Below, in pieces: positions 41,088-51,500 of a DNA stretch of 64,000 nucleotides. Source of the DNA: Synechococcus sp. M16CYN. Its GTDB lineage: Bacteria > Cyanobacteriota > Cyanobacteriia > PCC-6307 > Cyanobiaceae. How positions within the stretch are numbered: the stretch's first letter is position 1; each line of letters begins with the position of its first letter. The notes beneath the pieces are model-generated. The model saw only the letters and a list, made by a program, of their open reading frames with translations. It did not search any database and had not been told where the DNA came from. Location: contig NZ_AP029048.1 of NCBI RefSeq assembly GCF_040371545.1, positions 1,488,001-1,552,000 of the forward strand. The letters run 5' to 3'. Position numbers and translations under genes: made by a program.

Positions 41088-42299
41088 TCAGAGCGGCGGC
41101 AAGTTGCCAGCAGGATCGAACTGTTGCTTTAATGCTTGCAGCCCTGGCAGCCAATACCCAAAGGCCTGTTTGAGCTCGCGTTGATGAAAGGGAAGATGAT
41201 CATGAAGCTGAGCAAGATGTACGCCCGGACACAGCGGATGCAACACGGACCAAATTGTCTCTAACCACTGCAAACTGCGTTGTCGCATAGCCAAATCCCC
41301 GGCAATCCAACTAGCTGTAATCCAGGGTTTCCAAACAGCATCGCGGTGGTGAAACGAGGTAGCATCCTTGGCAGCTAGGGTTGTGGCCCCCCCCAGTTGC
41401 TGGCAAGAGAGGCTGCAAGCGGGATGGGGACGCCGCAACATGCAATCTTCCAACAGGGGTATGCAATCTCTCCACCCTTCAGACCGAGCAGGCCCCAGTA
41501 AACCCACAACCTCACTATGCAGTCGATCCTTCTCATTCCCTGGTGGAACAAGTGTAGGCAACTGATGCAAGCCACTAATTCCGTAGCACCTGTCAGTACC
41601 CGGGTCCTTGCTATGCACCTTCATTAATTCTAACCGATCGTTCGCTCCCCAATGCCACTGCAACGTAGTCGATACATCGGATGCCTCGGCGACTGACATC
41701 CAGTCAGGAAGAGCTCTTGGTGGAGCACTGCTTTGTTCAACCCAAAGCGGTGCAAGAGTATGAGTCATAAGACGAACTTCGCTCACTACAGCCAGAAAGG
41801 GAGCAGCTCCGCATAAACCACGCCATAGTTCCGATCCCCCATGAAACTCTCGTTGGAGCCAAAATGACTCACCACTACCCCACACTCCGCGAATATCGAG
41901 TAGGTGATCAACAGCTAGACCTAACTCGCGACTCCTTGGCCCCATTCCACCGGTCAGAATATAACCAAGTCCGGGCAAACCCGACAATCCTGTAGCAATG
42001 GTTTGCTGATAAGGGAGCAAAGCCTGAAGCACCTCTCCCATGCGACACCCACCACCAATCCAGACAGACAGATCAGTATTTTGCCAGGTGATCTGATTCA
42101 ACTCGGGGCGCAGATTTAACGTCCATTGACCAGCAGCAGCTGATCTTGAACTGGTTCCACCACTACAGATTCGAAATGGCCGTGGCCCGCTCCAATTACT
42201 TAGTAAATCCGATAGATCGGAGATCCTTGGATTTAGCAAACCGAGACGGTTGGCATCAGCAGCTTGCGGATTCAGCAGATTAAGAGAGGCCTGATTCAT
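41088..42299 (-). CDS. FAD-linked oxidase, GlcE-like
   Basis: A 403-residue PCMH-type FAD protein, resembling the glycolate dehydrogenase GlcE subunit. The FAD-binding region includes RPFRICSGGTSSR, LSVWIGGGCRMGEVLQALLP and TGLSGLPGLGYILTGGMGPR; the end FGYWLPGLQALKQQFDPAGN LPPL is the usual oxidase C-terminus. I prefer the ATG at 42299 (MNQASLNLLNPQAA); 42359 is also possible. That start codon overlaps the putative ATG of the divergent chelatase gene. GlcE works with GlcD/GlcF in photorespiratory glycolate oxidation, but those partners are not here, so the substrate is unproven. Confidence 0.75.
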   Translation of the reverse strand: MNQASLNLLNPQAADANRLGLLNPRISDLSDLLSNWSGPRPFRICSGGTSSRSAAAGQWTLNLRPELNQITWQNTDLSVWIGGGCRMGEVLQALLPYQQTIATGLSGLPGLGYILTGGMGPRSRELGLAVDHLLDIRGVWGSGESFWLQREFHGGSELWRGLCGAAPFLAVVSEVRLMTHTLAPLWVEQSSAPPRALPDWMSVAEASDVSTTLQWHWGANDRLELMKVHSKDPGTDRCYGISGLHQLPTLVPPGNEKDRLHSEVVGLLGPARSEGWRDCIPLLEDCMLRRPHPACSLSCQQLGGATTLAAKDATSFHHRDAVWKPWITASWIAGDLAMRQRSLQWLETIWSVLHPLCPGVHLAQLHDHLPFHQRELKQAFGYWLPGLQALKQQFDPAGNLPPL

Positions 42300-43446
42300 G
42301 TCTACATGCCAAATAGGGTCAAACGATTCGTACAGAGAAACAAGCGCCTTGATCGACATCCAAGCTGAATCGGCAAGTGAACGCCTCGGGGTTTTAATCT
42401 GCGGCCATGGCAGTCGAAATCATCTTGCTGTTAAAGAATTCGCCCAGATGGTTGAGCAACTGCGACCGCAGCTAGCCCCTATGCCTGTGGAGTACGGCTA
42501 CCTCGAGTTTGCACAGCCAACCCTAAAAGGGGGTTTGGATTTGCTTCGACAACAGAAGATCAACAAAGTCTTAGCCATTCCCGCAATGTTATTCGCTGCG
42601 GGCCACGCCAAGAACGACATCCCCTCGGTATTGAATGACTATTCAGCTAAGACAGGGCTGACTATCAACTATGGCAGCGAATTAGGAGTGGACCGTTTAA
42701 TGGTTGCTGCCGCGGGTGCACGCGTAAAAGAGGCCTTGCGACGAGTGTCTAACGACATCCCGGTTTCAGAAACGCTCCTGGTTGTGGTTGGACGCGGTTC
42801 TTCTGACCCAGATGCTAACTCCAATGTGGTCAAAGTGATGCGAATGCTAGTGGAAGGTTTCGGATTCGGTTGGGGTGAAACCGTCTATTCTGGCGTGACC
42901 TTCCCACTTGTAGATCCTGGACTGCGACATGCCGTGCGCTTGGGGTTCCGTCGCATTGTTGTCGTCCCATATTTCCTGTTTTCAGGGGTTCTGATAAGTC
43001 GAATTCGCCGGCACACAAACCTGGTTGCTGCAGATCATCCTGAGGTCGAGTTCCTATCGGCCGGCTATCTAGGCAATCACCCAATGGTGCTGAATACCTT
43101 TCGCGAGCGCGTGGCAGAGGCGCTTCGTGGAGATACAGCGATGAATTGCTCTTTATGTAAATACCGAGCTCAGGTGCTCGGCTTTGAACATGATGTAGGA
43201 CGTGCTCAAGAGAGCAATCACTGCCATGTGGAGGGACTGGCAGAGAGCTGCACGCTGTGCGAATGGGAATGCACAGGAGCTTGTCAGCTTGATGATCTAT
43301 CTACTCGAACCCACAGCCACACCCACCACTGTAGTGATGAGCATAGTGAAGCTCATATCCACCGTGCTTCTTATCCCCATGCTAACCATCCACTCGGTCC
43401 TTCAACATTGAGTCAAATCCCATCGACCCTCAGAGATTACCCATAA
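42298..43446 (+). CDS. CbiX/SirB-type sirohydrochlorin chelatase with metal-binding tail
   Basis: Two tandem CbiX domains: residues about 30-140 (LGVLICGHGSRNHLAVKEFA; AIPAMLFAAGHAKNDIP, with His ligands) and 155-280 (LLVVVGRGSSDPDANSNVVK; VVVPYFLFSGVLISRI). The enzyme inserts Co or Fe into sirohydrochlorin for cobalamin or siroheme. A Cys-rich stretch follows (CSLCKYRAQ; CTLCEWECTGAC), then a His-rich tail (THSHTHHCSDEH; HIHRASYPHANHP) that probably holds metal. Start: ATG 42298 is two bases into the divergent gene's ATG; TTG at 42349 (IDIQAESASERLG) is a likely alternative. Confidence 0.85.
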   Translation: MSTCQIGSNDSYRETSALIDIQAESASERLGVLICGHGSRNHLAVKEFAQMVEQLRPQLAPMPVEYGYLEFAQPTLKGGLDLLRQQKINKVLAIPAMLFAAGHAKNDIPSVLNDYSAKTGLTINYGSELGVDRLMVAAAGARVKEALRRVSNDIPVSETLLVVVGRGSSDPDANSNVVKVMRMLVEGFGFGWGETVYSGVTFPLVDPGLRHAVRLGFRRIVVVPYFLFSGVLISRIRRHTNLVAADHPEVEFLSAGYLGNHPMVLNTFRERVAEALRGDTAMNCSLCKYRAQVLGFEHDVGRAQESNHCHVEGLAESCTLCEWECTGACQLDDLSTRTHSHTHHCSDEHSEAHIHRASYPHANHPLGPSTLSQIPSTLRDYP

Positions 43447-43849
43447 AAATCTTAAGAAAAAACCAAAAATTTCTTAATATCTACCGTTGCTAACTCTAGT
43501 AGAGACAACCGAAATTTCAGGTGAATCATTTGTCATAAGTTTTGAAAAAAAAGAACATAATTTTGTTATTTCTTCCAAAGTTCTACAAAAAAGTGTTACA
43601 AGTATTCCTGCAGAAAGCCTCATAGTAATTAGGATTTGTGGAAACAAGTTCAAAACGATGCCTGACTTGGCAGGCACATCAGGTCGTAAATAATGGAGAT
43701 AGCCATCCCAGTTTAATCAGCATAATCCATTAGAAATAATGGATTCCTTACGAACCTCTCATCCACTTACCTTGCAAAAGTATTTCTTTTGATGAATACC
43801 ATTCCTGTGCGGCTTTCTTATTGACATCAACGAGTCAAAGTAGATTCCA
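43447..43849. other. Intergenic
   Basis: About 400 bases. A 9-bp hairpin (AATCCATTA/TAATGGATT at 43724-43745, GAAA loop) is present. No gene is supported, and the short frames seen on both strands overlap each other. Confidence 0.55.
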
Positions 43850-44017
43850 ATGGATCGCAATTATCTACAAGAGTGCTACGAACCTAGTGTAATAGAGTCT
43901 AATGTTCAGCCAGATACTGCAGTTGCTTCAGTTTCGGCTTGTATCAGGCTTGAGGCTGAAATTGCCGAAGTACTGTACAGAGCTATGAAGGATTTAATTT
44001 GCTCTCACCTTAAATGA
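43850..44017 (+). CDS. 55-aa small protein, unknown function
   Basis: ATG at 43850 to TGA at 44017: MDRNYLQECYEPSVIESNVQ, then TAVASVSACIRLEAEIAEVL and YRAMKDLICSHLK. Acidic N-terminal half with Cys, amphipathic helix in the second half. A 20-codon ORF overlaps its stop as ATGA. Codon use looks normal for the region. I do not recognise it; it may belong to the lineage-specific small proteins of picocyanobacteria. It converges with the GMC gene, whose stop is at 44115. Confidence 0.5.
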   Translation: MDRNYLQECYEPSVIESNVQPDTAVASVSACIRLEAEIAEVLYRAMKDLICSHLK

Positions 44018-44114
44018 AACTAGTACCAGGCAACGAGTTCGGCCTTGGCTTACTTTCTTTTCCGAAACGACAATGATAACAGGGTAGTAAGTGAGGACTA
44101 TCTTGACGATCTCT

Positions 44115-45758
44115 TTATTCGGCTTGATTACTGAGTGCCAAAAGACAGGCGCGGCGGCTGATAGCCATCATTGTTAACGTAGGGGATTGCCAAGCAGAGG
44201 TGGGCCAGCAAGCTCCATCGACGACAAGCAAGTTAGGAACTTTCCATAAACGATTGCTAGGATCCAAGACGCTGGTGCGCTCATCAGATCCCAGCGGTGC
44301 TCCCCCGACTTCGTGAATGTAATAACCAGGAGGTGCAGGGCCTTCAGTTAAAGCTACGGCACCGTTTAAAAAAGCTTCAAGGATAGGGAGATGAAAAAGA
44401 TCCTTGATTGGTAAGGCTTCACCACCGGCAGCAAAAATGCAGGCCTTAATGGATTTACGCATATGCGTTACCATCGACAATTCGTTGACACTCCATCTGC
44501 AGTTGATGTGGGGTGATGCGACGCCCCAGCGATCTGCTTGCCCCTGCAAAGTCACCCGATTCTCCGCGCGAGGAAGTACTTCACCGTGACCAATCAAGAA
44601 TCCAGTGGTTGTGTTAGGTTTTCGCTTAAGTAACGGTGGAGGATCAAACCGCCCGATGCCACCCCACAAACCATAGCCGCCTTGGAAGTTTGCCTGATTA
44701 AGGTGGCGTCCAAACGGAACAAAAAAACTGCCAGCCCCTGTTAAATCCGGCTGAGGGTATGAACTTGGGCCTGGCATCGCAAAGAACTGACTAGTGGCAA
44801 CATGGTCCATTAGTCGTGTTCCAAGACGACCAGACGGGTCCACAAGCCCACCAGGCTGTTGGTATTCACTCGAGCGAAGTAAAATCGATACAGTATTGAT
44901 GGTGGAAGCAGCCAACACAATTAAATCTGCATGGAGCGAGTGACGGGTGCCGTCCCTTTGGTTGACTACTATGACTCCTGTGGCTTTCGATCCTGAAGCG
45001 CTCATTGTCACACGCTCCACCAAGTGATTGGGCAGGAGCTGGGCTCGGCCAGTTGCCATCGCACGGGGCAGGGTGCTACCACAACTGCTAGAGCGTGGCC
45101 AAGGACCGTCCCGATTCGGATCGTGAGGTCCAAATCCCCTGGAAGGAATCGCGTTATATCCCAGTTGATTAGAAATAGCGTTCACAAAGCGTTGCTCTGC
45201 CTCTGTGCTGGGGAGACAAGCTTCAATATCGCCGTCTGGGAGACTACCTGGTCTATTATGTGCTCCGTGAATTTTGAAAAATTTCTCCAGTACTGAATAG
45301 TGTGGAGTTAGGTCACGGCTGCTGATGGGCCAGGACACCCTTTCGCCATCAACCTGCACACCAGCGAAATCCTCATCGGAAAGTCGAAGCGTGATCCCTC
45401 CCCAGGTAAGGCTGCGACCACCCACTTGCAAGCCGCGCGTCCAAAGAAACGGGCGATCCGGCGGATGTTGATAGGGATATAACCGCTCATCAGCGTATAA
45501 ACGCGGATTTGCCTTCCAGTAACCGGGGTGCTGGGCTTGGCACCGATGGCGACCGCTTATCAGGCCGGCCAAACGACGCACTAAATTGCCTGGCCCAGCA
45601 GCAAATGCTTCGTCACTAGTAAGGTCAGGGCCCGCATCAACGACCAAGACTCTGACACCTTTCCCAGCCAGCGTCATGGCTGCTACGCCGCCGCTAGCTC
45701 CAGATCCGACGACAATGGCGTCCCAAAGATGGCCCGCCGCCTGGCGAGAACTGTTCAT
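44115..45758 (-). CDS. GMC-family FAD oxidoreductase
   Basis: 547 residues. The FAD-binding IVVGSGASGGVAAMTLAGKG lies at the N-terminus; the second GMC region includes LQVGGRSLTWGGITLRLSD. The catalytic His is in IHEVGGAPLGSD. The second active-site position, usually Asn or His before PTLT, reads Ser here (AWQSPTLTMMAI, S525), which could lower activity. GMC proteins oxidise alcohols or sugars; the substrate is unknown. Start ATG at 45758, about 60 bases from the initiator tRNA gene. Single gene, no operon. Confidence 0.85.
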   Translation of the reverse strand: MNSSRQAAGHLWDAIVVGSGASGGVAAMTLAGKGVRVLVVDAGPDLTSDEAFAAGPGNLVRRLAGLISGRHRCQAQHPGYWKANPRLYADERLYPYQHPPDRPFLWTRGLQVGGRSLTWGGITLRLSDEDFAGVQVDGERVSWPISSRDLTPHYSVLEKFFKIHGAHNRPGSLPDGDIEACLPSTEAEQRFVNAISNQLGYNAIPSRGFGPHDPNRDGPWPRSSSCGSTLPRAMATGRAQLLPNHLVERVTMSASGSKATGVIVVNQRDGTRHSLHADLIVLAASTINTVSILLRSSEYQQPGGLVDPSGRLGTRLMDHVATSQFFAMPGPSSYPQPDLTGAGSFFVPFGRHLNQANFQGGYGLWGGIGRFDPPPLLKRKPNTTTGFLIGHGEVLPRAENRVTLQGQADRWGVASPHINCRWSVNELSMVTHMRKSIKACIFAAGGEALPIKDLFHLPILEAFLNGAVALTEGPAPPGYYIHEVGGAPLGSDERTSVLDPSNRLWKVPNLLVVDGACWPTSAWQSPTLTMMAISRRACLLALSNQAE

Positions 45759-45819
45759 AATCGGCCTGGCGATAAGAGAAAGTCCCCGACGGGGAACCCT
45801 GGGCCTGACCAGATTTTAG

Positions 45820-45893
<74 letters not shown>

Positions 45894-45952
45894 GTAATGG
45901 GTAAACTATACAGGGATATATGGAAAGCGCCAACCAAGGTAACTGTTTGGTG

Positions 45953-46933
45953 TTAAGCATTTTTGTGGGATTGCAAAGCACCGCTGACTGTGAGACTAAC
46001 CCCAGTAGTAAGGACTAAAACCTGTTCTTCAAGCTTTTGCAAACTGCTAGGGGTCAGCCATGCCATTTTGCGCAGCACATACAAAGCTGCAGCCTGTTTT
46101 GCACGACGAGAGCCGTCTTCTGCTTTAATTGCTACTCCCAAACCCTCACCAATTCGACTAAGGCATTGAATCCCCTCGGACCCGCCTTTGCTTAACACTT
46201 GACCGTGGCTGAGACGCATTAACTCGGTGTCAAAGCGTCCTGCCCCCGCCACGAGTTCAGGATATGCAAGCATGGCCCGACTGATCTGTCCCAATTCGGC
46301 GTGCTGCGAAGCGCCAAGATTGGCATACAGCAACGCCATTTGAACTAATCGCAAGCGAAGCGTTGGCGCTCCGCAATTATCCCGCACTACCACAAACCTA
46401 TCTGCGGACAATCCCAACAATTCCGCAACCTGACGAACTACCTCTACTTGTACTGGATGATTGCTCTGGAGATAGTTATATGTGGGCCAGGACATCTTGT
46501 GACTTGTAGCTAAGAAAGCAGCATGTTTACCAGAACAGTTGTGCTGTAGTGGGCTATTACCGTAAACTGGTACAGGGCATTGCAACTGACTGGGGTCTAA
46601 TTCAGCTTTCCACAAAAGTTTGAACACCTCGCGGGCATGGTAATTAGTCCCGGCATGCGATGCGCAACTAATCGCAATCCCCCGATCACCAACATCCATC
46701 TGGTTAGCCGCACCACTGCTGAGAAAGGGGAGAGCCTGAAAGGGTTTTAGAGCAGATCGAATAAACGTCTTAAACCCTGTATCGCCTGCAGACATCAACA
46801 CACGACCCTGGCCATCGGACACAACGACATACACACGATGGATAGATTCGGCGATGCCCCCCCGACGTAGGATGACTTGAAGCTGTGTAGGTTCGGATCG
46901 GGAAATAACGCTGAAACCCGATGAGAAGGTCAT
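45953..46933 (-). CDS. Asparaginase (L-asparaginase II-type, PF06089 family)
   Basis: A 326-residue protein of the serine-active thermolabile asparaginase family found in cyanobacteria and rhizobia. Visible motifs: SALKPFQALPFL near residue 60, CASHAGTNYHAREVFKLLWK, and HNCSGKHAAFLATSHKMSWP, whose Ser-Gly-Lys holds the active residues. It would release ammonia and aspartate from asparagine. It is the distal gene of the DUF3318-rsfS-ycf36 run, 18 bases after ycf36, and close to a tRNA gene. Confidence 0.85.
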   Translation of the reverse strand: MTFSSGFSVISRSEPTQLQVILRRGGIAESIHRVYVVVSDGQGRVLMSAGDTGFKTFIRSALKPFQALPFLSSGAANQMDVGDRGIAISCASHAGTNYHAREVFKLLWKAELDPSQLQCPVPVYGNSPLQHNCSGKHAAFLATSHKMSWPTYNYLQSNHPVQVEVVRQVAELLGLSADRFVVVRDNCGAPTLRLRLVQMALLYANLGASQHAELGQISRAMLAYPELVAGAGRFDTELMRLSHGQVLSKGGSEGIQCLSRIGEGLGVAIKAEDGSRRAKQAAALYVLRKMAWLTPSSLQKLEEQVLVLTTGVSLTVSGALQSHKNA

Positions 46934-46951
46934 TGCTTAGAGGCGATTCAA

Positions 46952-47446
46952 TTAGAGAACCTGACAAAGGCTTGCGCCGCCAAGCATCAAACTCGCTGCT
47001 GTAGCCATCACACGGCCGAGACGCCCAAGAATAGGACGAACCTCATGGCGCGCCACCAAGAGATCTCGATCGCGCCAAGACGAAGGTTTCTTCCAAGTTT
47101 GGCCGTCGTACCAACCTGATTCCTCGTAGTCAACAGATTCATCTAATAGTCGTTTCATCACATAGCTCCAACCAAGCCATTGCCGCACCAGCAATAACAA
47201 GGGAAAAACAAGAGCAGCGACTGCGCCAGCGGCGATTAATCGTGGAGGGTCTTGTTTCAATGTCCAACTCCCACTTGCTACCAGAGTGCAGACGGGAAAG
47301 GTCAACATCCAACTCACAACAAGATTCCTAACCAAGCCCAAACCCTCGCCTACCGGCCAGGAAAAGAACCAGGACGACGATAGTTGCTGAAACTCTTCGA
47401 GAGGACGCTGCTCAGCAGGTACAGGGCAGGGTGCTGCCTCAGTCAT
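46952..47446 (-). CDS. ycf36: Ycf36/CGLD27-family (DUF1230) membrane protein
   Basis: 164 residues with two membrane helices (about 42-60 and 70-88) and the family signature YEESGWYDGQTWKKP, followed by RDLLVARHEVRPILGRL. Chloroplast and cyanobacterial relatives (CGLD27) are linked to iron homeostasis or light acclimation; the biochemical role is unknown. Four bases separate it from rsfS. Start ATG at 47446. Confidence 0.85.
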   Translation of the reverse strand: MTEAAPCPVPAEQRPLEEFQQLSSSWFFSWPVGEGLGLVRNLVVSWMLTFPVCTLVASGSWTLKQDPPRLIAAGAVAALVFPLLLLVRQWLGWSYVMKRLLDESVDYEESGWYDGQTWKKPSSWRDRDLLVARHEVRPILGRLGRVMATAASLMLGGASLCQVL

Positions 47447-47450
47447 GTTG

Positions 47451-47816
47451 TCAGCCTTCTAATAGTGATGAAGCTAGGAACGTACGGCTTTCACCGTGGC
47501 TCCAAAAAGCTTCCAGGTCGTAATAGCGACGTTGATCAGGCATAAGCACATGAACAATGAGCTCCCCATAATCCAAAAGTGCCCAGCATCCTTCGTTTAA
47601 GCCTTCCTTACGCAGTGGTAGACGTGCTGCTTCGTGTTCCAAGCGATCTTCGACGGATCGGGCGATTGCCCGGACTTGAACATCTGACCGACCACCAGCA
47701 ATCACCATCCAGTCGGCCAAGCTCGATACTTCATCAATCCTGATCAAGCGAATATCCGCAGCTTTGCGATCATCACACGCATCAGCTGCAAGTTCGGCCA
47801 ACTGTTCACTATCCAT
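47451..47816 (-). CDS. rsfS: Ribosomal silencing factor RsfS
   Basis: 121 residues, DUF143/RsfS family. It binds ribosomal protein uL14 and blocks subunit joining when nutrients run out. Typical stretches are ADIRLIRIDEVSSLADWMVI, GRSDVQVRAIARSVEDRL, GCWALLDYGELIVHVL and RRYYDLEAFW. The ATG at 47816 (MDSEQLAELAADAC) is the normal family start and overlaps the DUF3318 gene's end by eight bases; the frame continues upstream to 47873 inside that gene. Confidence 0.92.
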   Translation of the reverse strand: MDSEQLAELAADACDDRKAADIRLIRIDEVSSLADWMVIAGGRSDVQVRAIARSVEDRLEHEAARLPLRKEGLNEGCWALLDYGELIVHVLMPDQRRYYDLEAFWSHGESRTFLASSLLEG

Positions 47817-48444
47817 AAACGTTCTCACTGGTGACCGAATTACGCGAACCTTCTTGTTGTGCCATCTCAGCACGTGCTCTACTTGCGCTCTTGCGTAAAG
47901 CTTCTAAACGCTCTTCATAAAAACTGCGATGGCGCTTTTTACGGGTTTTGCTCGCAAGCTCCTTTAGAGCACCGGCTAGACTGCGATAGGCGTTAGGAAC
48001 ACTGTATTCAAACTGACATGCCAGGCTAATCGCACGCTCATCAGCAGCAATAGCGTCTTGTAAACGCTTTTCGGAATTGTTCTTCAAGTACAGGCGATAC
48101 CCTGCAAAACCAGAAAGTCCTAAGGCCATCATTAGCAGGAGTCCATCTTGCACCCAGAGCTCGCCAATAGCACCGCCAAGACCGATAGCCAAAGCAGCCA
48201 TCTCCCAACCATCACGAGGAATCGTGTCATTCTGAATACGACCAACCTCATGCCAAAACAGCAGGTTGCGATGGTCCAGGGCTAGGCTGTCCCATTGATC
48301 GATATCCACCTGGACTTCGATCTCATCAACGCCAATCTCTTCGAGGGTGATCAGCGGAGGACTAATGGCCGTTGCCGACTCCACAAACACCCAGCTCTGC
48401 ATCTCCGGCGGCAGCAACCCCTTGAGGCGCTGAAGCTCACTCAT
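47809..48444 (-). CDS. DUF3318 cyanobacterial protein
   Basis: A 211-residue conserved cyanobacterial protein. An N-terminal soluble part (QRLKGLLPPEMQSWVFVESA; VDIDQWDSLALDHRNLLFWH) is followed by two membrane helices (about 83-125) and a basic helical C-terminus with a possible coiled coil (RSFYEERLEALRKSASRARA). Family function is unknown. It is the first gene of the run DUF3318-rsfS-ycf36-asparaginase and divergent from carB. Confidence 0.85.
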   Translation of the reverse strand: MSELQRLKGLLPPEMQSWVFVESATAISPPLITLEEIGVDEIEVQVDIDQWDSLALDHRNLLFWHEVGRIQNDTIPRDGWEMAALAIGLGGAIGELWVQDGLLLMMALGLSGFAGYRLYLKNNSEKRLQDAIAADERAISLACQFEYSVPNAYRSLAGALKELASKTRKKRHRSFYEERLEALRKSASRARAEMAQQEGSRNSVTSENVYG

Positions 48445-48567
48445 TGCGTCAGTAAAATCTTTGTCTCGTTACCGTAGCGAGGTCAAGGCCGAGGGCAGAA
48501 AATAGGTTATTGGCCTTGGCTATAGCTGCGTGAGAGGCTGGCTGTATTCAGCTTAGTGCGTTAACTC

Positions 48568-51500
48568 ATGCCCCGGCGGACCGATCTGCGTCGCATCCTC
48601 CTGGTAGGTTCCGGTCCGATTGTGATTGGACAGGCCTGTGAGTTTGATTACTCCGGGACCCAAGCTTGCAAAGCCTTGAGAGCAGAAGGTTTCGAAGTGG
48701 TGTTGGTGAATTCCAACCCAGCGTCGATCATGACCGACCCCAGCATGGCCAATCGCACCTATATCGAGCCGCTCACTTTGGAGGTGGTGACGCAGATCAT
48801 CGAGAAAGAGCGTCCCGATGCTCTACTTCCCACAATGGGCGGCCAAACAGCCTTGAATCTCGCTGTCACTTTAGCCAAGAACGGAACACTGGATCGTTGC
48901 GGTGTGGAGCTCATCGGTGCTGACTTACAAGCAATCCAAAAAGCCGAGGACCGTTTTTTATTCAAGCAATCGATGGAGCGGATTGGAGTGAATGTGTGCC
49001 CATCCGGCATCGCTTCGACTTTGGATGAAGCGGAAGTGGTGGGAGCTGACATCGGTGGCTTTCCGCGGATAATTAGACCCGCTTTCACCTTGGGAGGAAG
49101 TGGTGGAGGAATTGCGTATAACCCTGAAGAGTATGCCGCTATCTGCAAAAGCGGCTTAAAAGCAAGCCCGGTGTCTCAGATCCTAATTGAGCAGTCTCTA
49201 CTCGGTTGGAAGGAATTCGAATTGGAAGTGATGCGCGATTTAGCGGATAACGTCGTGATCGTGTGCAGCATCGAAAATCTCGACCCAGTGGGAGTTCATA
49301 CCGGGGATTCGATCACCGTGGCTCCTGCACAAACCCTGACAGACCGAGAATATCAGCGACTACGCGACCAATCGATTGCTATTATCCGCGAAATCGGTGT
49401 GACTACGGGCGGCAGCAATATTCAGTTCGCTATCAACCCAGCCAATGGTGATGTGGCGGTTATCGAAATGAATCCCAGGGTGAGTAGATCTTCAGCTCTT
49501 GCTAGCAAGGCGACTGGTTTTCCGATAGCCAAGATTGCTGCGCGTCTCGCTGTCGGCTATACACTCGACGAGATCGTAAATGACATTACAGGCAAAACGC
49601 CAGCCTGCTTCGAACCTACTATTGATTATTTGGTAACGAAGATTCCTCGATTTGCATTTGAGAAATTTAGGGGAAGTCCTGCTGTCCTCACTACATCGAT
49701 GAAATCGGTTGGGGAGTCAATGGCCATCGGTCGGTGTTTCGAAGAGTCTTTCCAAAAGGCGATGCGTTCGTTAGAAATCGGCTTTTCAGGATGGGGAGGC
49801 GATAGGGAGGAACCAAATCTCAGCGATAGCGAAATCGATCGCCTCCTGCGAACTCCTTCCCCAGAACGTATCCTCACAGTGCGCACAGCGATGATGCGCG
49901 GCCGTAGCGACGCGGAGATTAACCGTATCAGTGGCATTGATCACTGGTTCCTGGCAAAGCTTCGTTGCATCGTCGATGCGGAATCTTCCCTGATAAGGGG
50001 GCGACAACTGGATGACCTGGACGCCCCAACACTACTTAAAATTAAACAGCTCGGTTTCTCTGATCGTCAGATCGCCTGGTGCACAGGGTCCGATGAGCTC
50101 AGCGTACGTAGTCATCGTAAAAAACTCGGTATCCAGGCTGTGTTTAAAACAGTGGATACTTGTGCAGCAGAATTTGCATCCACAACGCCTTATCACTACT
50201 CCACGTACGAGCGACCACTCCAGAAGCTTGATTCTGGAGGAAAGCTAATCACCCTGTCGGGTATCACTGAGGTGAGCCGCAGTACCAATAGGCGTAAGAT
50301 GATGATTCTGGGGGGCGGTCCGAACCGAATCGGCCAGGGCATCGAGTTCGATTATTGCTGCTGCCACGCCTCCTTCTCTGCACGGGAGCAAGGCATTACC
50401 ACCGTGATGGTGAACAGTAATCCTGAAACCGTCTCGACCGACTACGACACTAGCGATAGCTTGTACTTTGAACCTCTTACGCTCGAGGATGTCCTTAATG
50501 TCATCGAGGAGGAGTCTCCTGACGGTGTTGTGATTCAATTCGGGGGACAAACGCCCCTTAAGCTTGCTGTTCCGCTCATGCGCTGGCTAAATAGCGAAGA
50601 CGGACAGGCCACTGGGACACAGATTTGGGGAACATCGCCCGAATCTATCGACCGCGCCGAGGATCGAGAACAATTTGGATCGATTCTTCGGGGTCTATCA
50701 ATTCGCCAACCGCGGAATGGTTTAGCCCGAACCGAAGACGAAGCCCGATCAATCGCCATTGTTGTGGGCTATCCAGTCGTGGTGAGACCTTCTTACGTGC
50801 TCGGCGGACGTGCAATGGCGGTGGTGTTCGATGAAGAAGAACTAAACCATTATATGCAGGAAGCGGTTCAAGTGGAATTAGACCATCCGGTGTTGATAGA
50901 TCAATACTTAGAGAACGCTGTCGAATTGGACGTTGACGCATTGTGTGATCGGGATGGTAACGCTGTCATCGGAGGTTTAATGGAGCATATCGAACCGGCA
51001 GGGATTCATTCTGGAGACTCGGCTTGCTGCCTGCCAACGGTCTCACTCGGTGACTCTGCACTTCACACAATCAGAGAGTGGAGTAAGGCTCTAGCTGTCG
51101 CCTTAAAGGTGCAGGGATTGATTAATCTTCAGTTCGCGGTGCAGCGTGATATCCATAACCAAGAGACGGTATACGTAATTGAGGCCAATCCTCGTGCATC
51201 CCGCACGGTTCCCTTTGTTGCCAAGGCGACCGGCCAACCTCTAGCTCGTATTGCGACAAGACTGATGGCAGGAGAAAGACTAGCTGATATAGGACTCATG
51301 GAGGAGCCGCAACCCCCCTTGCAATCCATCAAAGAAGCCGTTCTTCCTTTCCGACGTTTCCCTGGCGCTGACACTGTATTGGGGCCTGAGATGCGTTCTA
51401 CAGGTGAGGTTATGGGCTCGGCCACAAGCTTCGGGATAGCCTATGCCAAGGCTGAGATTAGCGCAGGAGAAGCCCTTCCCACCGCGGGAACCGCTTTTCT

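Noticed and set aside
49626-49937. 103-aa minus-strand ORF inside carB
   Set aside because: Shadow of carB; no motif, and carB is complete on the other strand.
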